Shown here piece after piece: positions 1-11,546 of a DNA stretch of 64,000 bases (the stretch's first letter is position 1; each line of letters starts with the position of its first letter). A program made the position numbers and the translations under genes. Origin of the DNA: Favolaschia claudopus (Eukaryota > Basidiomycota > Agaricomycetes > Agaricales > Mycenaceae); the NCBI GenBank assembly GCA_037176885.1, contig JAWWNJ010000143.1, positions 62,001-126,000 on the forward strand. The letters run 5' to 3'. Below the pieces are notes generated by a model. It ran no database searches. It was not told the origin of the DNA and saw nothing but the letters and a program-made list of their open reading frames with translations.

Positions 1-109
1 GCAAGTCCACTGAAACGAAGGTATAGGGTATGCCTTTCTCTGCCAGCGTCATCGCGACGGTCGCTGTTCCTCCTAGCGGGGCAGCGAGTCCATACAAAGT
101 GAGGACCAT
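1..109 (-). CDS. Glutathione S-transferase, N-terminal fragment
   Basis: Only the first 36 codons are in the window; the gene runs off the left edge. The start at 109 has a near-perfect Kozak context (GCCACC before ATGG). The peptide begins MVLTLYGLAAPLGGTATVAM and continues with TLAEKGIPYTFVSVDL. This is the beta1-alpha1-beta2 start of the thioredoxin-like GST N-terminal domain, which binds glutathione. The LYG motif and the small-residue turn before helix 1 fit fungal phi/theta-like GSTs used in detoxification. The substrate cannot be judged from this fragment. Confidence 0.8.
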   Translation of the reverse strand, partial: MVLTLYGLAAPLGGTATVAMTLAEKGIPYTFVSVDL

Positions 110-1453
110 GGTGGCGGGAAGGAAGAGAGATAGATACGTAGGTGGCTAGATAGACGTGAGTGAGTCAGGAGAGCGCAGCGGACGTCGTTAATGGGGGCTA
201 TAAGTATGTTGCTGCCTGTTAAGTATCTTGTGCTTACATGGTCATAAGTGGCGGGAATAAGAAGAGCTTGTGCGTGCGCTGATCATCAGATTTAGGGTAA
301 TATTTTCATCCTTGCTGCTTGAAGATGCGGCCTTGGACAACATCCGAGTCATCGACGAAAGTGGGACTTAAGCAGGTGCGTTGCTTATCGTAGAATCGGC
401 CGAGAGTAGCGTTTCGACGGTGATTTATCGACTGGTAAGAGCCCAAGAACAGATTCCCCACAAGCTCCAGAGCTGTCTGCCCACGTTTTATATTTGGCGG
501 ATGCTGGCGACGGAGACAGGCCATACTCGCTTCTTTCATTATCATATCGTTACAACACCTGTCCGTTTCCTGGAGAGAGACAGTCCTGAGAGACGCCTAG
601 ACAGGTCCTCACCCAAGCAATTGGTCCATAGATAGTAGACCCTCACAAACAAGTCCTAAACCGTTCGAAAGCATCGATATTCCGGAGATAGAAGCCAAAT
701 GAGCTACAAGTACCGGCAGATAGAGACCCGAGAGTGAGGAAAGCTGGCGAATGGACGAGCCTGCATGGTGGTAGATGAGAAGAAGATGAGAGCACCTCAA
801 GGTTGTTTCCGGCCCGAGAGACACGTGGCAGCCACGTGGCCCTTCACGTGGGAATTAGTTGAACAATTTGCGGCTGTTGGCTAACAGCGACTGCCTCTCT
901 TGTTCCCAACTGTCATCGTCCACATGAAAGAAAATATCAATGGGGTGAAAAATTTGAGTACTTATCGGAGATCACCACGATCTCACCTCTTTTGCGCTTG
1001 TGTCTGCTTGTGTACTTATGCCGCATCTTCGTCAACCGCGGCCGCGCTCATGAAAATCCCCTATTCCGCTCGATTGCGGTGTGTCGTAGAACTGAAACTT
1101 GACACTTTCTTATCTGGTCTCAATTGTTTATCTAGCTTCATCAAACTTTCGTGTGTTCCGTGACTGTTTTCGTTGAACGGAGCGAACGACGAAGCCTTGA
1201 ATGGATGATGGATTGCTTTACTTTGGGTCCTTTCACAGTTTTTTTTTCCCTATCAATGCTTGACCTCTCTGGCGGCGCTTGATACTTACTCCGTTGCTTT
1301 AGGTTGTTGCTTTAAACTGCTGAAACGCGCAAAAGTTCAACAAGTTTGGACCCGTGACCGTGGGAGCATCATATTTGACATCATTGTTTTGCCGCATCCC
1401 CGGCATCGCACTTTGCTTTCCACGCTCACCGTCTACCAATCGTCTACAGTGGT
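110..1453. other. Intergenic, no recognised gene
   Basis: The short ORFs here resemble no family I know and show no spliced continuation. The stretch must contain the upstream regions of the GST gene (minus) and the F-box gene (plus). The one structured item is the CACGTG cluster at 822-850. Confidence 0.5.
822..850. promoter_or_regulatory. Three evenly spaced CACGTG E-boxes
   Basis: Perfect CACGTG palindromes start at 822, 833 and 845, so they are 11 and 12 bp apart, about one helical turn. CACGTG is the core site of bHLH regulators such as Cbf1 and Pho4 types. The cluster lies between the divergent GST and F-box genes, about 600-700 bp from each, so the target gene is not obvious. Confidence 0.5.
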
Positions 1454-2617
1454 ATGTCGGCATCTCGCGTTTTCCCCCCAGAGTTATTGGAAGAAATCAT
1501 CGACCACCTATCCGGATCCACTGTCGATCTTCTTGCCTGCGCTCGTGTCTGTCGCGCCTGCGTTGACCGTGCACAAAAGCACCTGTTTCGCTTAATCGCG
1601 GTAGGCGACGAGTCTGACGACGAGGACGCAGCTTGGGTATGCGCCGGACGGCTCGGCAATGCTCTCTATGGAAATCCACGCCTCGTCGCTTACGTTCGCG
1701 AATTGCACCTACGGCGATGTAGTGACCATATTGTGCGGCCGCTTGCTCGAATTGCGTGGACTCGGCTCTTGGTTCTCTCCCTTGGGAAAGGAGTAATCTC
1801 TTCTCCTGAAGTCCTCTTCCCCCTCGTTTCCCTTTCTTGTCTTCGCGATCTATGCATTTACGCTGGGTTGATGAGACCCAGCCAACTCCGCATTTTGCTG
1901 GGCAAGTGCAGCCTCGACATATCACGCATTCAACTGAATACGTTACTCTTCACGGATGCCCCACTCTACAATTCGCCACTTTCTCCGAAGCGGGACGCTG
2001 CTGTGCGACGAAACAGCGATGATCCATCTAAAATTACGCACCTGGACTTTGAGCAGAGTCGAGGTGCGCTTGGCGAATTTCTGCTTCATCTCAAGTCGAT
2101 TCCGGAGCTGCTTGATGTGCGGCATATTCGCGGGCGGGACGATCGCTGGTCGTGGCTCCCTTTTATTCTTCATCAGGCTGGCGACGCGGTTCAAAGTCTA
2201 GACATAGATGGAGGCGGTAAGCGTGCCTAATTGATATCATATTCATTCAAAATCTCACCGATAACAACGGCATTAGACCCTTCACTCGAACACTTGAATT
2301 TTTCTTTGCTTCCTAAGCTCTCGCACCTCACAGTGTGCGGGGTTGGCCGACCTCTAGCGTCCGTCCTGCAGCAATCCGGCGAAAATCCGATTCAGATGGT
2401 ATCGTATCTTCTTGGAGGCGGAGGGCAGCCGGATCTTCATGACCTAGAGGAAATGATTCTTTCCGCTAGAATGCCTTTGCTGCAGAAGGTGGAAGTGCGC
2501 GTGGTGTTGAAGGATTTTTGCGTAAGAGGTGCTGGTTACGAGGAATGCGTATCCTTCATCGAGGCCCAGATGCCTCGTGTATTTGAACGAGGGCTGCTCA
2601 CTGTGGTACTTGATTGA
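1454..2617 (+). CDS. F-box protein
   Basis: Two exons, 1454-2216 and 2277-2617, with a 60-bp intron (GTAAGC...TTAG) and phase 1 conserved, giving 367 aa. The N-terminus holds an F-box at about residues 6-45: FPPELLEEIIDHL, then LLACARVCRACV and HLF. F-box proteins recruit substrates to SCF ubiquitin ligases through Skp1. The rest is leucine-rich and LRR-like, as in the very large agaricomycete F-box expansions. The substrate is unknown. The gene converges on the PPxY membrane-protein gene downstream. A fragment of the same F-box arrangement recurs at 12960-13222 next to another PPxY paralogue, so this pair was duplicated together. Confidence 0.8.
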
Positions 2618-2852
2618 TTTTTTGACCGGACATGGGAAGGATTCGAGTCTTCTTGTGCAAAGGCAAGGTCTTTTTCTTTGGTCACTCACTCTCTTAGCTC
2701 ATGTGAATTCATATAGTAAATTGCTTCTATGCACTGATTTCACTGCTTCACATTGAATTAACATAATGAAACCCAGCAGATCTACATAATTGTCTGGGGG
2801 GTCCGACTCTTTCCCTTGGGTTCCTCCCTCGTGAATACTCATCAACCTCTGT

Positions 2853-4051
2853 TCACGCGAAATATCCCGGAGGCGGGCAATCATTCCCACCCTGCATCGA
2901 TTCTACGACACCCTCCTGCACTCCCCCTTGGGTCTCATCCCGCAACCCAGGCGGTCTGTGCCGCGGCGAGGGATTGGAATGTCGATTGTTACTGAAGGAA
3001 ATCTGCAATGCTAGCGGCTGGTAAGGCCTTTTCCGCGACAAATTCTGATACGCCGCACTACTCCAACTTTCTGGCGGCAGATACGGTTGTAGGACATTCG
3101 CGTGGTGTTCCCTCCTCCTCGCCCACCATCGTCTACACCAAACGAACACTGTGATCATGATTGCAGCGCCGAATATAAGTCCACCAATGGCACCGCCCAG
3201 AATTACCGCAATGTTTGTCATACTCTTCCTGGAGCTCGGTGATGCTGGTGGGGTGGAAGGGAGCGATGATTGGGAAGTTGATGCGGTGCTCATCGAGCCC
3301 GCTATGTCGCTCGTCGAGCCCGCTACGTCGCCAGTTAGTGATGGTTGAGGGCTCAATATTGATGTGGTGCTGCTCCTGCCACCCACATTTCCTATTGAAT
3401 CGCTACTCGCGGTGGGAATAGGTTTCAACGGATCTGAACTTCCATCATCGATTCTGAGAGTCAGAGGCGATATCATCAAAAGTCAGTTGCATTTCAGAAG
3501 CGGCAGAGACATGAGGCAGGCATACGTGTGTATGAGCTTGTCGACCAGGAAAGATTCCGTTGAAGAGATGATGAGAATGTGTGAATTGTTTGATAGCGAA
3601 TCGCGGAAAAACCCGAGGGGGAGAATACTGGTTTGCTTGCTTAAAGGTTGAAGCGTACCCGTGTCGACAACTTCAATTTGACAACCGGGGGGTGTGGTAC
3701 AAGAGAGAAATGCATATATGGCGGTTCCTTGGAATAACGTGACAATTTAGATTGGGAGAACAGACCTGAGCCGCGCGACTACAACTGACCGTTAAAGGGC
3801 ACTTGCAATGAGCAACTATCGAATGCCGGCGTAACAATGGCGAATGTCTGATTTTGAACACCATTCTCGTTACACGGGTCGTGTTGCCTAGAAGTGGCGT
3901 CGCAAGCGGTGATGGTGCAGCCGAAGTTTACGATATCGGAGTTTTCGATTGTGCGATTCAGGAGTGCGGCTCGTGCGCCGTTTTGTAAAACCAGAAGAAC
4001 AGCAAAGGCTATTGCTACCACGGGCTTGAGATGCAACGATGGAGGTATCAT
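2853..4051 (-). CDS. Single-pass membrane protein with PPxY tail, paralogue A
   Basis: Three exons, 4051-3790, 3727-3526 and 3453-2853, phases 1 and 2, giving 354 aa. There is a signal peptide (AIAFAVLLVL...A) and an ectodomain with the family markers NRTIENSD, CDAT, NGTAIYAFLSC and FLVDKLIHT. A long Ser/Thr/Pro stalk leads to a TM helix (NIAVILGGAIGGLIFGAAIM) followed by basic residues (RRWWARRR). The cytoplasmic tail ends in PPGYFA, a PPxY motif three residues from the stop. PPxY motifs bind WW domains, for example of Rsp5/Nedd4 ligases, so endocytic control is a reasonable inference. The ectodomain resembles the beta-sandwich ectodomains of many basidiomycete serine-rich TM proteins. Ligand and role are unknown. 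Confidence 0.78.
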
Positions 4052-4129
4052 CTCGCGGTCGCTGGCAGTCAGGATTAGCGAGTCCGGCGGGGGGTGCAGT
4101 TGGGGTGCAGCTCAGGAACAAATTGTGTG

Positions 4130-4310
4130 GGATGATCATTATAAGTGAGAGACCGAGCTGATATTCACCGTTCAAGTGCTGAGTGCTGGTCTGTTGTGCG
4201 GCGATTATAGACAGCCCTGGGAGGATTTTCTTTAGGAAACGTACTAAATGTAGTGCATGATCCTGCGGCGGCAGAGCTTTTGCAGGGCGCTGTTGAAACG
4301 ACTGGTGCAT
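4130..4310 (-). promoter_or_regulatory. Conserved upstream block of PPxY gene A
   Basis: This stretch is clearly alignable with the regions upstream of paralogues B (8404-8535) and C (14590-14715). Shared items, read on the minus strand, are a TATA-like CTTATAAT near 4140, a GCGCC/CAGCGC stretch and AAAATCCTCCCA. Conservation of a noncoding block in front of three paralogues suggests a shared promoter, although recent duplication alone would also explain it. Confidence 0.45.
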
Positions 4311-5404
4311 GTTTATGGTAGGACTCGAAACTCAAGGACTAAGAAAATGCAATAACTAATTGCGTGTGGCTTTCTTGCGAGAGGAAAAGTAAAGAGACAA
4401 GGGAAAACCCGAGGTACTTAGAATTCTTCTCTTGGCGCAAATATTCCTCGCTCCACATCTCCTAGTCTCGAATCACTCCAATGGCCATAAGATGTCTGTC
4501 TCTGAGTTCATCGTCCGACCCGAATCGAAGCCCTGCCTCTCGCGTGAACGCGTTCTTCAATTATCCGATCCAAACATCAACTTTATTATCAACACTCCTG
4601 CAGGCCTGTGCGCTCCGTAATATATCATTTAATATCAGAGGTACAGCCAGACCACTGGCGGCCAGCACTTCGTTCACTGATTTACAGCCCTAAGGCCCTT
4701 ATCTATCTTTGATAGATAAGGATAAGTAGGTGGAGGGGAAGTGTGCAATAATCCGCTTTGTCCGTTACATGACTCAACCGAATTTTGTGTATCGCCATAA
4801 CTTTGTACATGGCTCCTTTGTATGGCCTCTGAGCGGTAATTATCCTCATGGGTTCATTTCTAATTTTCTATCTCCGACAATCCTCAAAGTCTTAGATCAA
4901 TCTGAATCCAGTGCCTCGACATCAAGATAATCTCCTCAATTTGGATTTATCAACAATCTAATCTTGTAATCTTTTGTGCCTCGCCGGAACCTCCAGACTC
5001 CGGCTCGGGCTACTCGGACAATAAAGATGGTTGAAATCAAGATTCCGAATGTTCTCGGGATGTTTCTCCACTGAGATATCTGAAGTTTGAACACCCTTCA
5101 TCTGCTTTTCCGCAGTTATCTGACTAGATCTGACTGCCTTCAGTCAGAATTGCTTGTGATACCTCGTTCATGCTGCAACAACTCTCCTCGGCCCAACCTC
5201 GGCCGATTTGTCCAGCCGCCTGCCAGTTTTTACTTTATATCACTTTATAAGGACTTCCTTCATCGTCGCCGAACTTCCTGAAAAAACGGCCCACACATCG
5301 GCTCCTAGGTTGCTCCTAGGCCTTGTGATGATAAATCGGTGCCTCGGAAACGGTTCGACTTGTAAGTTGGACCGATGGCGGATCAGGGTCCCTGATCCGA
5401 TTCA
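4311..5404. other. Intergenic, no recognised gene
   Basis: Only short unspliced ORFs without family resemblance. No tRNA-like cloverleaf, TIR or LTR was noticed. Confidence 0.4.
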
Positions 5405-5989
5405 GGGGAGGCAGCCAAATATAGACAATGTCAGCCCGTCTCCTTGACTCGATCCTCCACGTCGTCATCATCTCATTCAAGTATCGTCTATCTGCATTGC
5501 GAATCATTTACGGCCAGTGGACATCGTTGGCTCGATGAAACCTAGCTAGCTGGTCGGTGCGTGCTGACTTTCTTTGTCTTTGATTTGGGCGGAACTCGTT
5601 GACGAGGTGTATAGGACCTATCTAATAGACTATCTATCTCAAGACGCATACAAGCTTGGAGAGAGGTATTGGTTACAAGATAATAACACAGGTGCGTTGT
5701 GCTGCCTTTTTCTTGAATTACCTTTGTATTGACTTGATCATGAAAGCGCATTCATCCACTCAATTTCGTTTCCTTTCAATCACAAATCACTATTCACTTC
5801 AAGGACTAGACCAGCACCACACACGATATCTTATCTTCTTCATCATAATCTACCGCGACGACGCTATCGTATTCCTTTGTGTTATCGTTATTCGACATCA
5901 CCCCAACCTGCGCAGAGCTATTCATACCACTTCTGTGCGTCCCCTTCAGCATGTTCTGCCAGTCGACCACTCATTCCTCCTCTTCAATC
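5405..5989 (+). repeat. Duplicated upstream region of the BCAS3-like gene, copy 1
   Basis: This matches the reverse complement of 22383-23070, the region upstream of the intact BCAS3-like gene. It includes GCAGCCAAATATAGACAA, the CTCCTTGACTCGATCC block, the ACATCGTTGGCTCGATGAAACC block and the run into the ATG (GAGTCGACCACTCATTC). The same block recurs at 12170-12560. It is therefore a segmentally duplicated promoter/5'UTR carrying a TATA-like AAATATAG. Confidence 0.7.
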
Positions 5990-6660
5990 ATGCAGCACGC
6001 CCAGCAACACGACTATCTCCCCGACATCGACGGCAGGATACCTAGTTCGAATTCGGTGTCACACTGCCCCCGCGCAACCGGCACCCATCCACCTCTTTAC
6101 CCTCAACTACACCGTCGACCCCAATTTCACTCGCGACCTCCCCGCCCGCCCCTGCGACAGGCTTGACTCAACGCCAGCAGCGCCAGGCGTTGCGGATCAA
6201 TCGCCCTTCGTCCACCCATCCCAATCCTACTCCTCCTTCGACGTCTACGCCTGTGTCCCTGCCCACCGCCGTTCCACTCGAAAACGCGGAGGACTCGCTG
6301 TTGACAGGGACAGAGGGGATACGGATCATGCGCGTCGCTGCCTCGACGACGTCTGTAGCTCCGGATCTAGCTCCTCACGGCGGAGGCGGCAGAGATGTGC
6401 ATAGAAGGAGAGCGAGTACACTGCACTGTTGCCTGACGGGGACAAAGATGAGGAAGAGGGAGAGGCGAGGCTCCGCGTGTAGTCGAAGCAGGAGCAGAAG
6501 TGGAGGGAAGAGGGGAAAGTGAATCGGAGGCGGACGCAGGCGTGGTTGAGGTGGCGGATCTCGAGGAATCGGAGACGCACGGAGGAGCGGGAGGGGGAGT
6601 AGTTGGTGGACATTGACGTGGATGTGGAGCCTTCGCCTCCGTCTCCGCGCCTGCAGCAGC
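5990..6660 (+). pseudogene. Truncated copy of BCAS3-like exon 1
   Basis: It begins with ATGCAGCACG like the parent at 22382. It carries the same landmarks in shifting frames: ACAGGCTTGACTCAACGCCAG, GCGTTGCGGATCAATCGC (peptide QALRINR) and EGIRIMRV at about 6320. Another match is GAGGTGGCGGATCTCGAGGA near 6557. Indels shift the frame repeatedly, exon 1 is cut short near 6650, and all WD40/BCAS3 exons are missing. It is a non-functional 5' fragment. Confidence 0.72.
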
Positions 6661-6689
6661 ACGGGCCGGGAAGGGGGCAGGCAGGTGAT

Positions 6690-7060
6690 GTGCATTGGAA
6701 CTGGACTGGATTGGATGTCTTCGCGTGCGTGCGTTCCATGGCCATGTCGATGTCGTACGCAGCTCCGTTCGTAGGCTATGGACGCGGATACCTGGTCGCC
6801 GTCGATGGCCCATGTGCCCGAGGTGGACATGGATGTGGATATCCCCGCCGATTGATTATTGCTTCCTCCGCATCTCTTTCCTTTCTTCTTCTTGTCTTTT
6901 CTTTTCTATATGCCTCTTTATTCTTTTCGTCTCTTCGTTTCGTGTCCGTCTCCTAGTGGATGGCGATGACGAGGGGGACCTGGACGTGGAGCTTTGTCGT
7001 CGTTTGCTAGGGACGGGGGAGGGAGACGAAGCTTGGGACGCAAGCGCGCGGTCTCCATTT
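6690..7060 (+). repeat. Copy of the long BCAS3 intron-2 segment
   Basis: This matches the reverse complement of about 19950-20440, inside the 1.56-kb intron 2 of the intact BCAS3-like gene. Shared are GCGTGCGTGCG, ATGTCGATGTCGTACGCAGCTCCGTTCGT and GACGTGGAGCTTTGTCGT-type stretches. A third copy lies at about 12760-12870. Copy 1 jumps straight from exon 1 to this intron segment, so an internal deletion happened after duplication. Confidence 0.65.
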
Positions 7061-7148
7061 GGCTGGTGGGGGTCGATGCTTGGTGGATTGTTTCGGGAAG
7101 GAGGAGGAGGAGCGACTGGGATGAATATTCGTCTGTTTCAGCCTTCCT

Positions 7149-8347
7149 TCACGCGAAATATTCCGGAGGCGGGGTATCATTCCTTCCTTGCATCGATGCT
7201 GCGACACCATCACAAACTTCCCCGTGCGCGTCGTCCCGCCCCTCCGGCGGTCTGTGCGGCGGCGAGGAATGGACATGCCGGTTGTGACGAGCAAATATCG
7301 GCAATACGGACGGCCAGGGAGTCTTCCTCCGTATCGTACTCTGATACGCCGAAGTACTCGACATTGCTGGCGGCAGGTAGGGTTGCAGAACATTCAGGTT
7401 GTGTTCCCTTGTCCTCGACCGCACTCGTCTGCACCAAACGACTGTGATAATAATTGCAGCAATCAATACAAGTCCACCACAAGCACCACCCAAGATCACT
7501 GCAATGTTCGGTGTACTCTTTCTGGGGCTCGGCGATGGTGGAGTGGAAGGGAACGATGATTGAGAGGTCGGTGCAGTGCTGGTCGACCCCATTACATTGC
7601 TTGTCAGCGATGGGGAGATTGATGAAGTGCTGGCCACACTTGCTACAGTGCTTGTTGATCTACTGCTTTCCAAGTTTTCCTCGATTCTGGGAGGCGAGAA
7701 TATTATCAAGCGTCAGTTACGTTGCAGAAGAGGCAGGGATATGAGAAAGGCATACGTATATACGAATTTGTCCACCATCATAGACGAACCCCGCACAGAA
7801 ATGATGAGAATATGCGGCCCATTCGACAGCGAATCGTTGAAATACGCGAGGGGGAGACCATTAGCAGGGTTGCCACCTTCGCGGGGAAAACCGTTCGAGA
7901 GGACGGTGGAATCGATATCGATCGCAAAAGATTGGTCCGTGTTATCAAGTGAAGCGTCACATTTATCGTTGCAGGAGAGGAAGGCATATATGGCAATTCC
8001 TGGGAATGACATATTTCAGATCTGGAAACCAAACCTGATCTGCGCGACTATAACTGACCATTAAAGGGCACTTTCACTGAACCAGGGCCGATGGGGGTAC
8101 CCGGGCCCCTGATTTCTTTGTCTGTAACGATGCTGAATGTCTGATTATTGAAGCCAGTCTGATTGCACGGGTTTTCTTCATTGGCAGTCGCGTCACAATC
8201 GCTGAGATCGCAATCCCCGTAGTCCATTACGGTATCGAAATTTTCAATTGTGAGATTGACAAGTGCCGCTTGTGCATGCATTTGAAAGACAAGAAGCCAG
8301 GCGAGGGTTATAGCTGCCCCAGACCTGAGGAGTAGTGGAAGAACCAT
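7149..8347 (-). CDS. Single-pass membrane protein with PPxY tail, paralogue B
   Basis: Three exons, 8347-8059, 7999-7756 and 7686-7149, phases 1 and 2, giving 356 aa. The start at 8347 is chosen because it gives a proper signal peptide (MVLPLLLRSGAAITLAWLLV); the frame is open upstream, so 8413 or 8533 are alternatives. Ectodomain landmarks are NLTIENFD, CDAT, GIAIYAFLSC and MVDKFVYT. A Ser/Thr stalk, a TM helix (NIAVILGGACGGLVLIAAII) and basic residues follow. The C-terminus is PPEYFA, again PPxY at the very end. Exon 2 carries an insertion relative to A and D. It belongs to a four-member local family and converges on the broken BCAS3 copy. Confidence 0.78.
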
Positions 8348-8399
8348 ACAGATAGTGTTTATCGGTGGATTGACAGGGGAGTCCGGGTCGGGAGGCTTG

Positions 8400-8740
8400 T
8401 GTGGGATGGCCATTTTAAGCGAGAGCCAGAGCTCTTGTTCACTGTACAAGCGCTGGTCGGTGGTCAGTTGTGCGCTGATTGTCACTAGCGGAAGCGACAG
8501 GCTTGGGAGGATTTTATTTAGAGAACATACCAAACATGGTTAGTGATCCTTCGGTGGCGGAGCCTTGTTCTACGTTCTGAAAGACTTTGTACTGAGTATG
8601 AATGGCGTGCAATCTTGGAAAGAGTCTGCAGTAATACTCGCAGCTATGCTTTGCCAACTCGTTATCCAACCACGAACAAAAGGATTCGATTTCGGTGAAG
8701 GGTAAACCAACTGTGGGCATGATGATTCGGTATCCGACTT
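8400..8740 (-). repeat. Duplicated upstream block of PPxY gene B
   Basis: This aligns with 4130-4310 and 14590-14880: GCGAGAG, CACTGTACAAGCGCTGG, TTGGGAGGATTTTATTTAG, TGAGTATGAATGGC and GATTCGATTTC. It carries the same TATA-like element, so it is probably the promoter of paralogue B plus older duplicated flank. Confidence 0.5.
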
Positions 8741-10387
8741 TCTTGACGGAGATTCTCTTGGCGTCGGTGATTAGTCTCTTGGAAACAGACGGAACAACAC
8801 GAGAGTCCTCGTACCTGCGGTGTGTTGTGGTCTGTCAACACCCTTTGATCGCCGGTTGGAGGGTCAGCTTATTACCTAATCATCAAAACACGACACGTCG
8901 ATGCAGCTCATAGCGCGCGTCATTTAAAATTTTAGACCACCCACCATAATCTTGACCTTTGCCTCATTGACCTACGCGCTTGAACGGACGAAAAAGGTAG
9001 AGAAACGGCCGACATCAAAATTGGTTCGGTTAATGCCGGTTGGCTGCAAACCAGCGCAAAGGTTGAGTTTAGCACACTCCTCAGCCAAAATTGAGAGTTC
9101 TAAATTAACAGGGGTGCTAATATAACTTACCCAGACTATATCCCATAGAGAACTAAGGCAGAATCGATGCTGCCGCTTGAATATAGCGGAAATGGCGTGT
9201 GGGAAACTCTTTCCATTTCGAAATGTTTACATAATAACCCGACCCTCCTGACAGCTGTCGCGCGGTAAACTACAGACTAGTCGGTGATCTCTGACTGTTG
9301 ATTGTGAACCTTGGTCCTTGTTCTCGTTTTGTAAATTCCTTTGTCTGAGTTATGTTGTACTCGGGCTGCCTTTATTCCTATTTTGCTCGTTAAATAGACG
9401 CCTCTTCATTGAACGTGGTGGCGAGCCACGACTTACCTATGGCATCGATTCGCACTTGACCGCTACCGATTTTCTGGAGAGTTGGAGACGGAGACGTTAT
9501 TATTAGTAAAGATCGACGGATTTCAAGGAGCTTACCGCAAGATGAACTTGAAACGTTATTCACTTTTTGCTACCAAGTGTTTGCGGGAAAAGGCTCACGG
9601 TGGTTGAGAGGATGATAGTACCAGTTATCATAGATTTTCATAGAGTGTGACTTGCTGAGACTAGCAAGTTCGATCTATCCATAAAAGTGGTTTGATATTG
9701 GAGATCGTTCCGTTAAATCACTGAGAGGTGATTTTTGCGGCGTATTGGTGCACACCTTTTTACATTATAGGTGGATGTATTTGTATGAACAGTGAATAGT
9801 GAGTGAGGAGCATTGAGAAGCAAGCGTTGCAGTGTACTTGCTAGAATGAGTCCGTTCCGAGTGCAGTGGAGCTGGTAGAACCGCGGATGCGCACAGGCAA
9901 GGACTTCAGTGGCAAATTCAAACATCTCACTGCTAGTGGCGGAAGCGATTTTTCGTATTATCTACCCCCGCACACCACTAAGTACCTTGACTGATGCAGA
10001 TGATGACCTGGACGCGCCATCGGACAGTTTGCAACCCAGTTGGAGCATGACCATCCCCGGCGTTCCGGCGAATGCACCCAGCAATGCAACCACGGTTAGG
10101 CCCCCAAGGGCCGGTGAGGACACTCAACCCTCATATCCCGCGGAATATGGGAATTCTCTCACTGATAGATACGAAATTTAAAGATACGATAGACACGGCC
10201 GATTGAGAGCTTTTGAAGGTGACATATCTTTTTCTCTCATCTCTAATCCCCTTGGCATTTGAATCACAGTAGTAGCCACGCAAGGTCTGTTCAATATTGA
10301 TTCAATTAGCCGTAGGAGTGAGCGCTGGATTGGATACGAATTAAACAGAACAACAGACAAGATGTTAAATTGCAAGAGAACGACCGC
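8741..10387. other. Intergenic with one duplicated block, no firm gene
   Basis: Positions 9275-9420 match 14918-15040 and 15455-15620 (TGATCTCTGACT, CCTTGTTCTCGTTTTGTA, CCTTTGTCT, TTCCTATTTTGCTCGT). A 90-codon plus-strand ORF at 9909-10181 shows no family resemblance and is not called a gene. Confidence 0.4.
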
Positions 10388-11546
10388 CTACGTCCTCGTC
10401 CTCGGCCTAACCCTCTTCCCTTTCTTAACTTCATCCAACGGCCGCTTCACCAAATGCAACTTCTCATAAATACCACAACCATTACAGACCTGATTCCCCT
10501 GCGAATCCCTTCGCCACACACTTGTCTTCCTTGCGTGGCAATGGCTGCACTCCGGCTCCTGTCCTCCTCCTTTAGACGCAACTTCGCTTCCCTCGTCCTC
10601 GGCGCCCAGATCAGCCTGAATAAGCTGCTGTGCACCGTGCTGTTGAATCCCATTTTTAGCTTTATACGACGGCCGCTTCACCCCGTGCAAGATCGTATAA
10701 AAAGCACAATCATCGCAAACTGTATCCGTGGTCTCCGAATCCCTTTGCGATGGAGACGTATGCCTCGTATGACAATTGCTGCACTCCGACCTTTGTTTTC
10801 CTTGTTGAGACGCAGCTTCGCTTCCCTCGCCCTCGGCGTCGCAGACATTATCGATAAGTTCTAGCGGGTCGCTGGTCCGAAGGTCAGATTTTCCGTGCAT
10901 GACGAGTGGTCGAAAGATGAGTTTCCACCCACCAGCTCTGCGTATACGCGTTTGCCGCAACTTCGTCTCTCCATTCTCCAATGCTCTCAGCAGATGCGTT
11001 AGATCCAGGGGGAGAGCCTGCGGCGGCCATGGTGGATGATGTATCGGAACCTGAATACATTGACTGCGGTAGTTTTATTCAATGCGATTCAGCCTATATA
11101 CAGAGCAGGAGATGGCGCACCTCATTTAGACTCTCAAGAGATTGATTGTATCTCCGTGTCAGACGTTTCTTCCTTCTGACCTCCGTCTTCTTGTTGTACT
11201 TGTCAATGGGACTTTTCAACCACGAAGCGGTCTTGTAGCGATCGAGGGCTCGGGAGTACTTTCTTTCTGTCTTTATGGCCCTTCGGACAAAGATTTCATC
11301 GCTCGATTCTGAAAGTTTGCCTAGTGCAACTCACTCGGCTCTGGATTTCCAGAATAGTCTTTCCTCTTCACCCGTGACATCTCCGCTTTGGAGGTTCTCC
11401 ATGAAGTCGGCGGTACTTTTCTTCGTCGCCTGAATCTCCTCGCGGAGGCTATTTTCATGTCGTCCGGTGAAGCCTACTCCAGCTGCAAGAGTGGCGGCTC
11501 CCACTGTAGCGGCGGCGCCTAGAAATCCTGCGGCGGCCTCAGCCAT
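10388..11546 (-). CDS. GATA-type zinc-finger protein with duplicated finger module
   Basis: Four exons, 11546-11372, 11308-11121, 11063-10933 and 10871-10388, all phases matching, giving 325 aa. Finger 2 (about residues 273-297) is a canonical GATA finger, C-x2-C-x17-C-x2-C, with CSHCHARKTSVWRRD and CNGCGIY. Finger 1 (about 195-220) is degenerate: x18 loop, SPSQRD instead of SVWRRD, and CDDC. The whole module, including the preceding GSEAAS/GSEVAS and the following VKRP stretches, is an internal duplication. GATA factors bind (A/T)GATA(A/G) and often act in nitrogen, iron or light responses in fungi. The N-terminus (AAAGFLGAAATVGAATLAAGVGF) is unusually hydrophobic and glycine-rich for a transcription factor. 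Joining of the 5' exons to the finger exon rests on splice signals only. Confidence 0.7.

Noticed and set aside
6375..6830. Several overlapping 140-150-codon minus ORFs
   Set aside because: Pro/Arg/Ser shadows of the truncated BCAS3 exon-1 copy; no splice structure or family resemblance.
9909..10181. 90-codon plus ORF with a PAEY near its end
   Set aside because: PAEY looks faintly like the PPxY tails, but there is no TM segment, no upstream exons with the family marks, and no match to the PPxY C-termini.
10370..10864. 164-codon plus-strand ORF opposite the GATA fingers
   Set aside because: Mirror of the zinc-finger exon; the minus frame carries the cysteine patterns.
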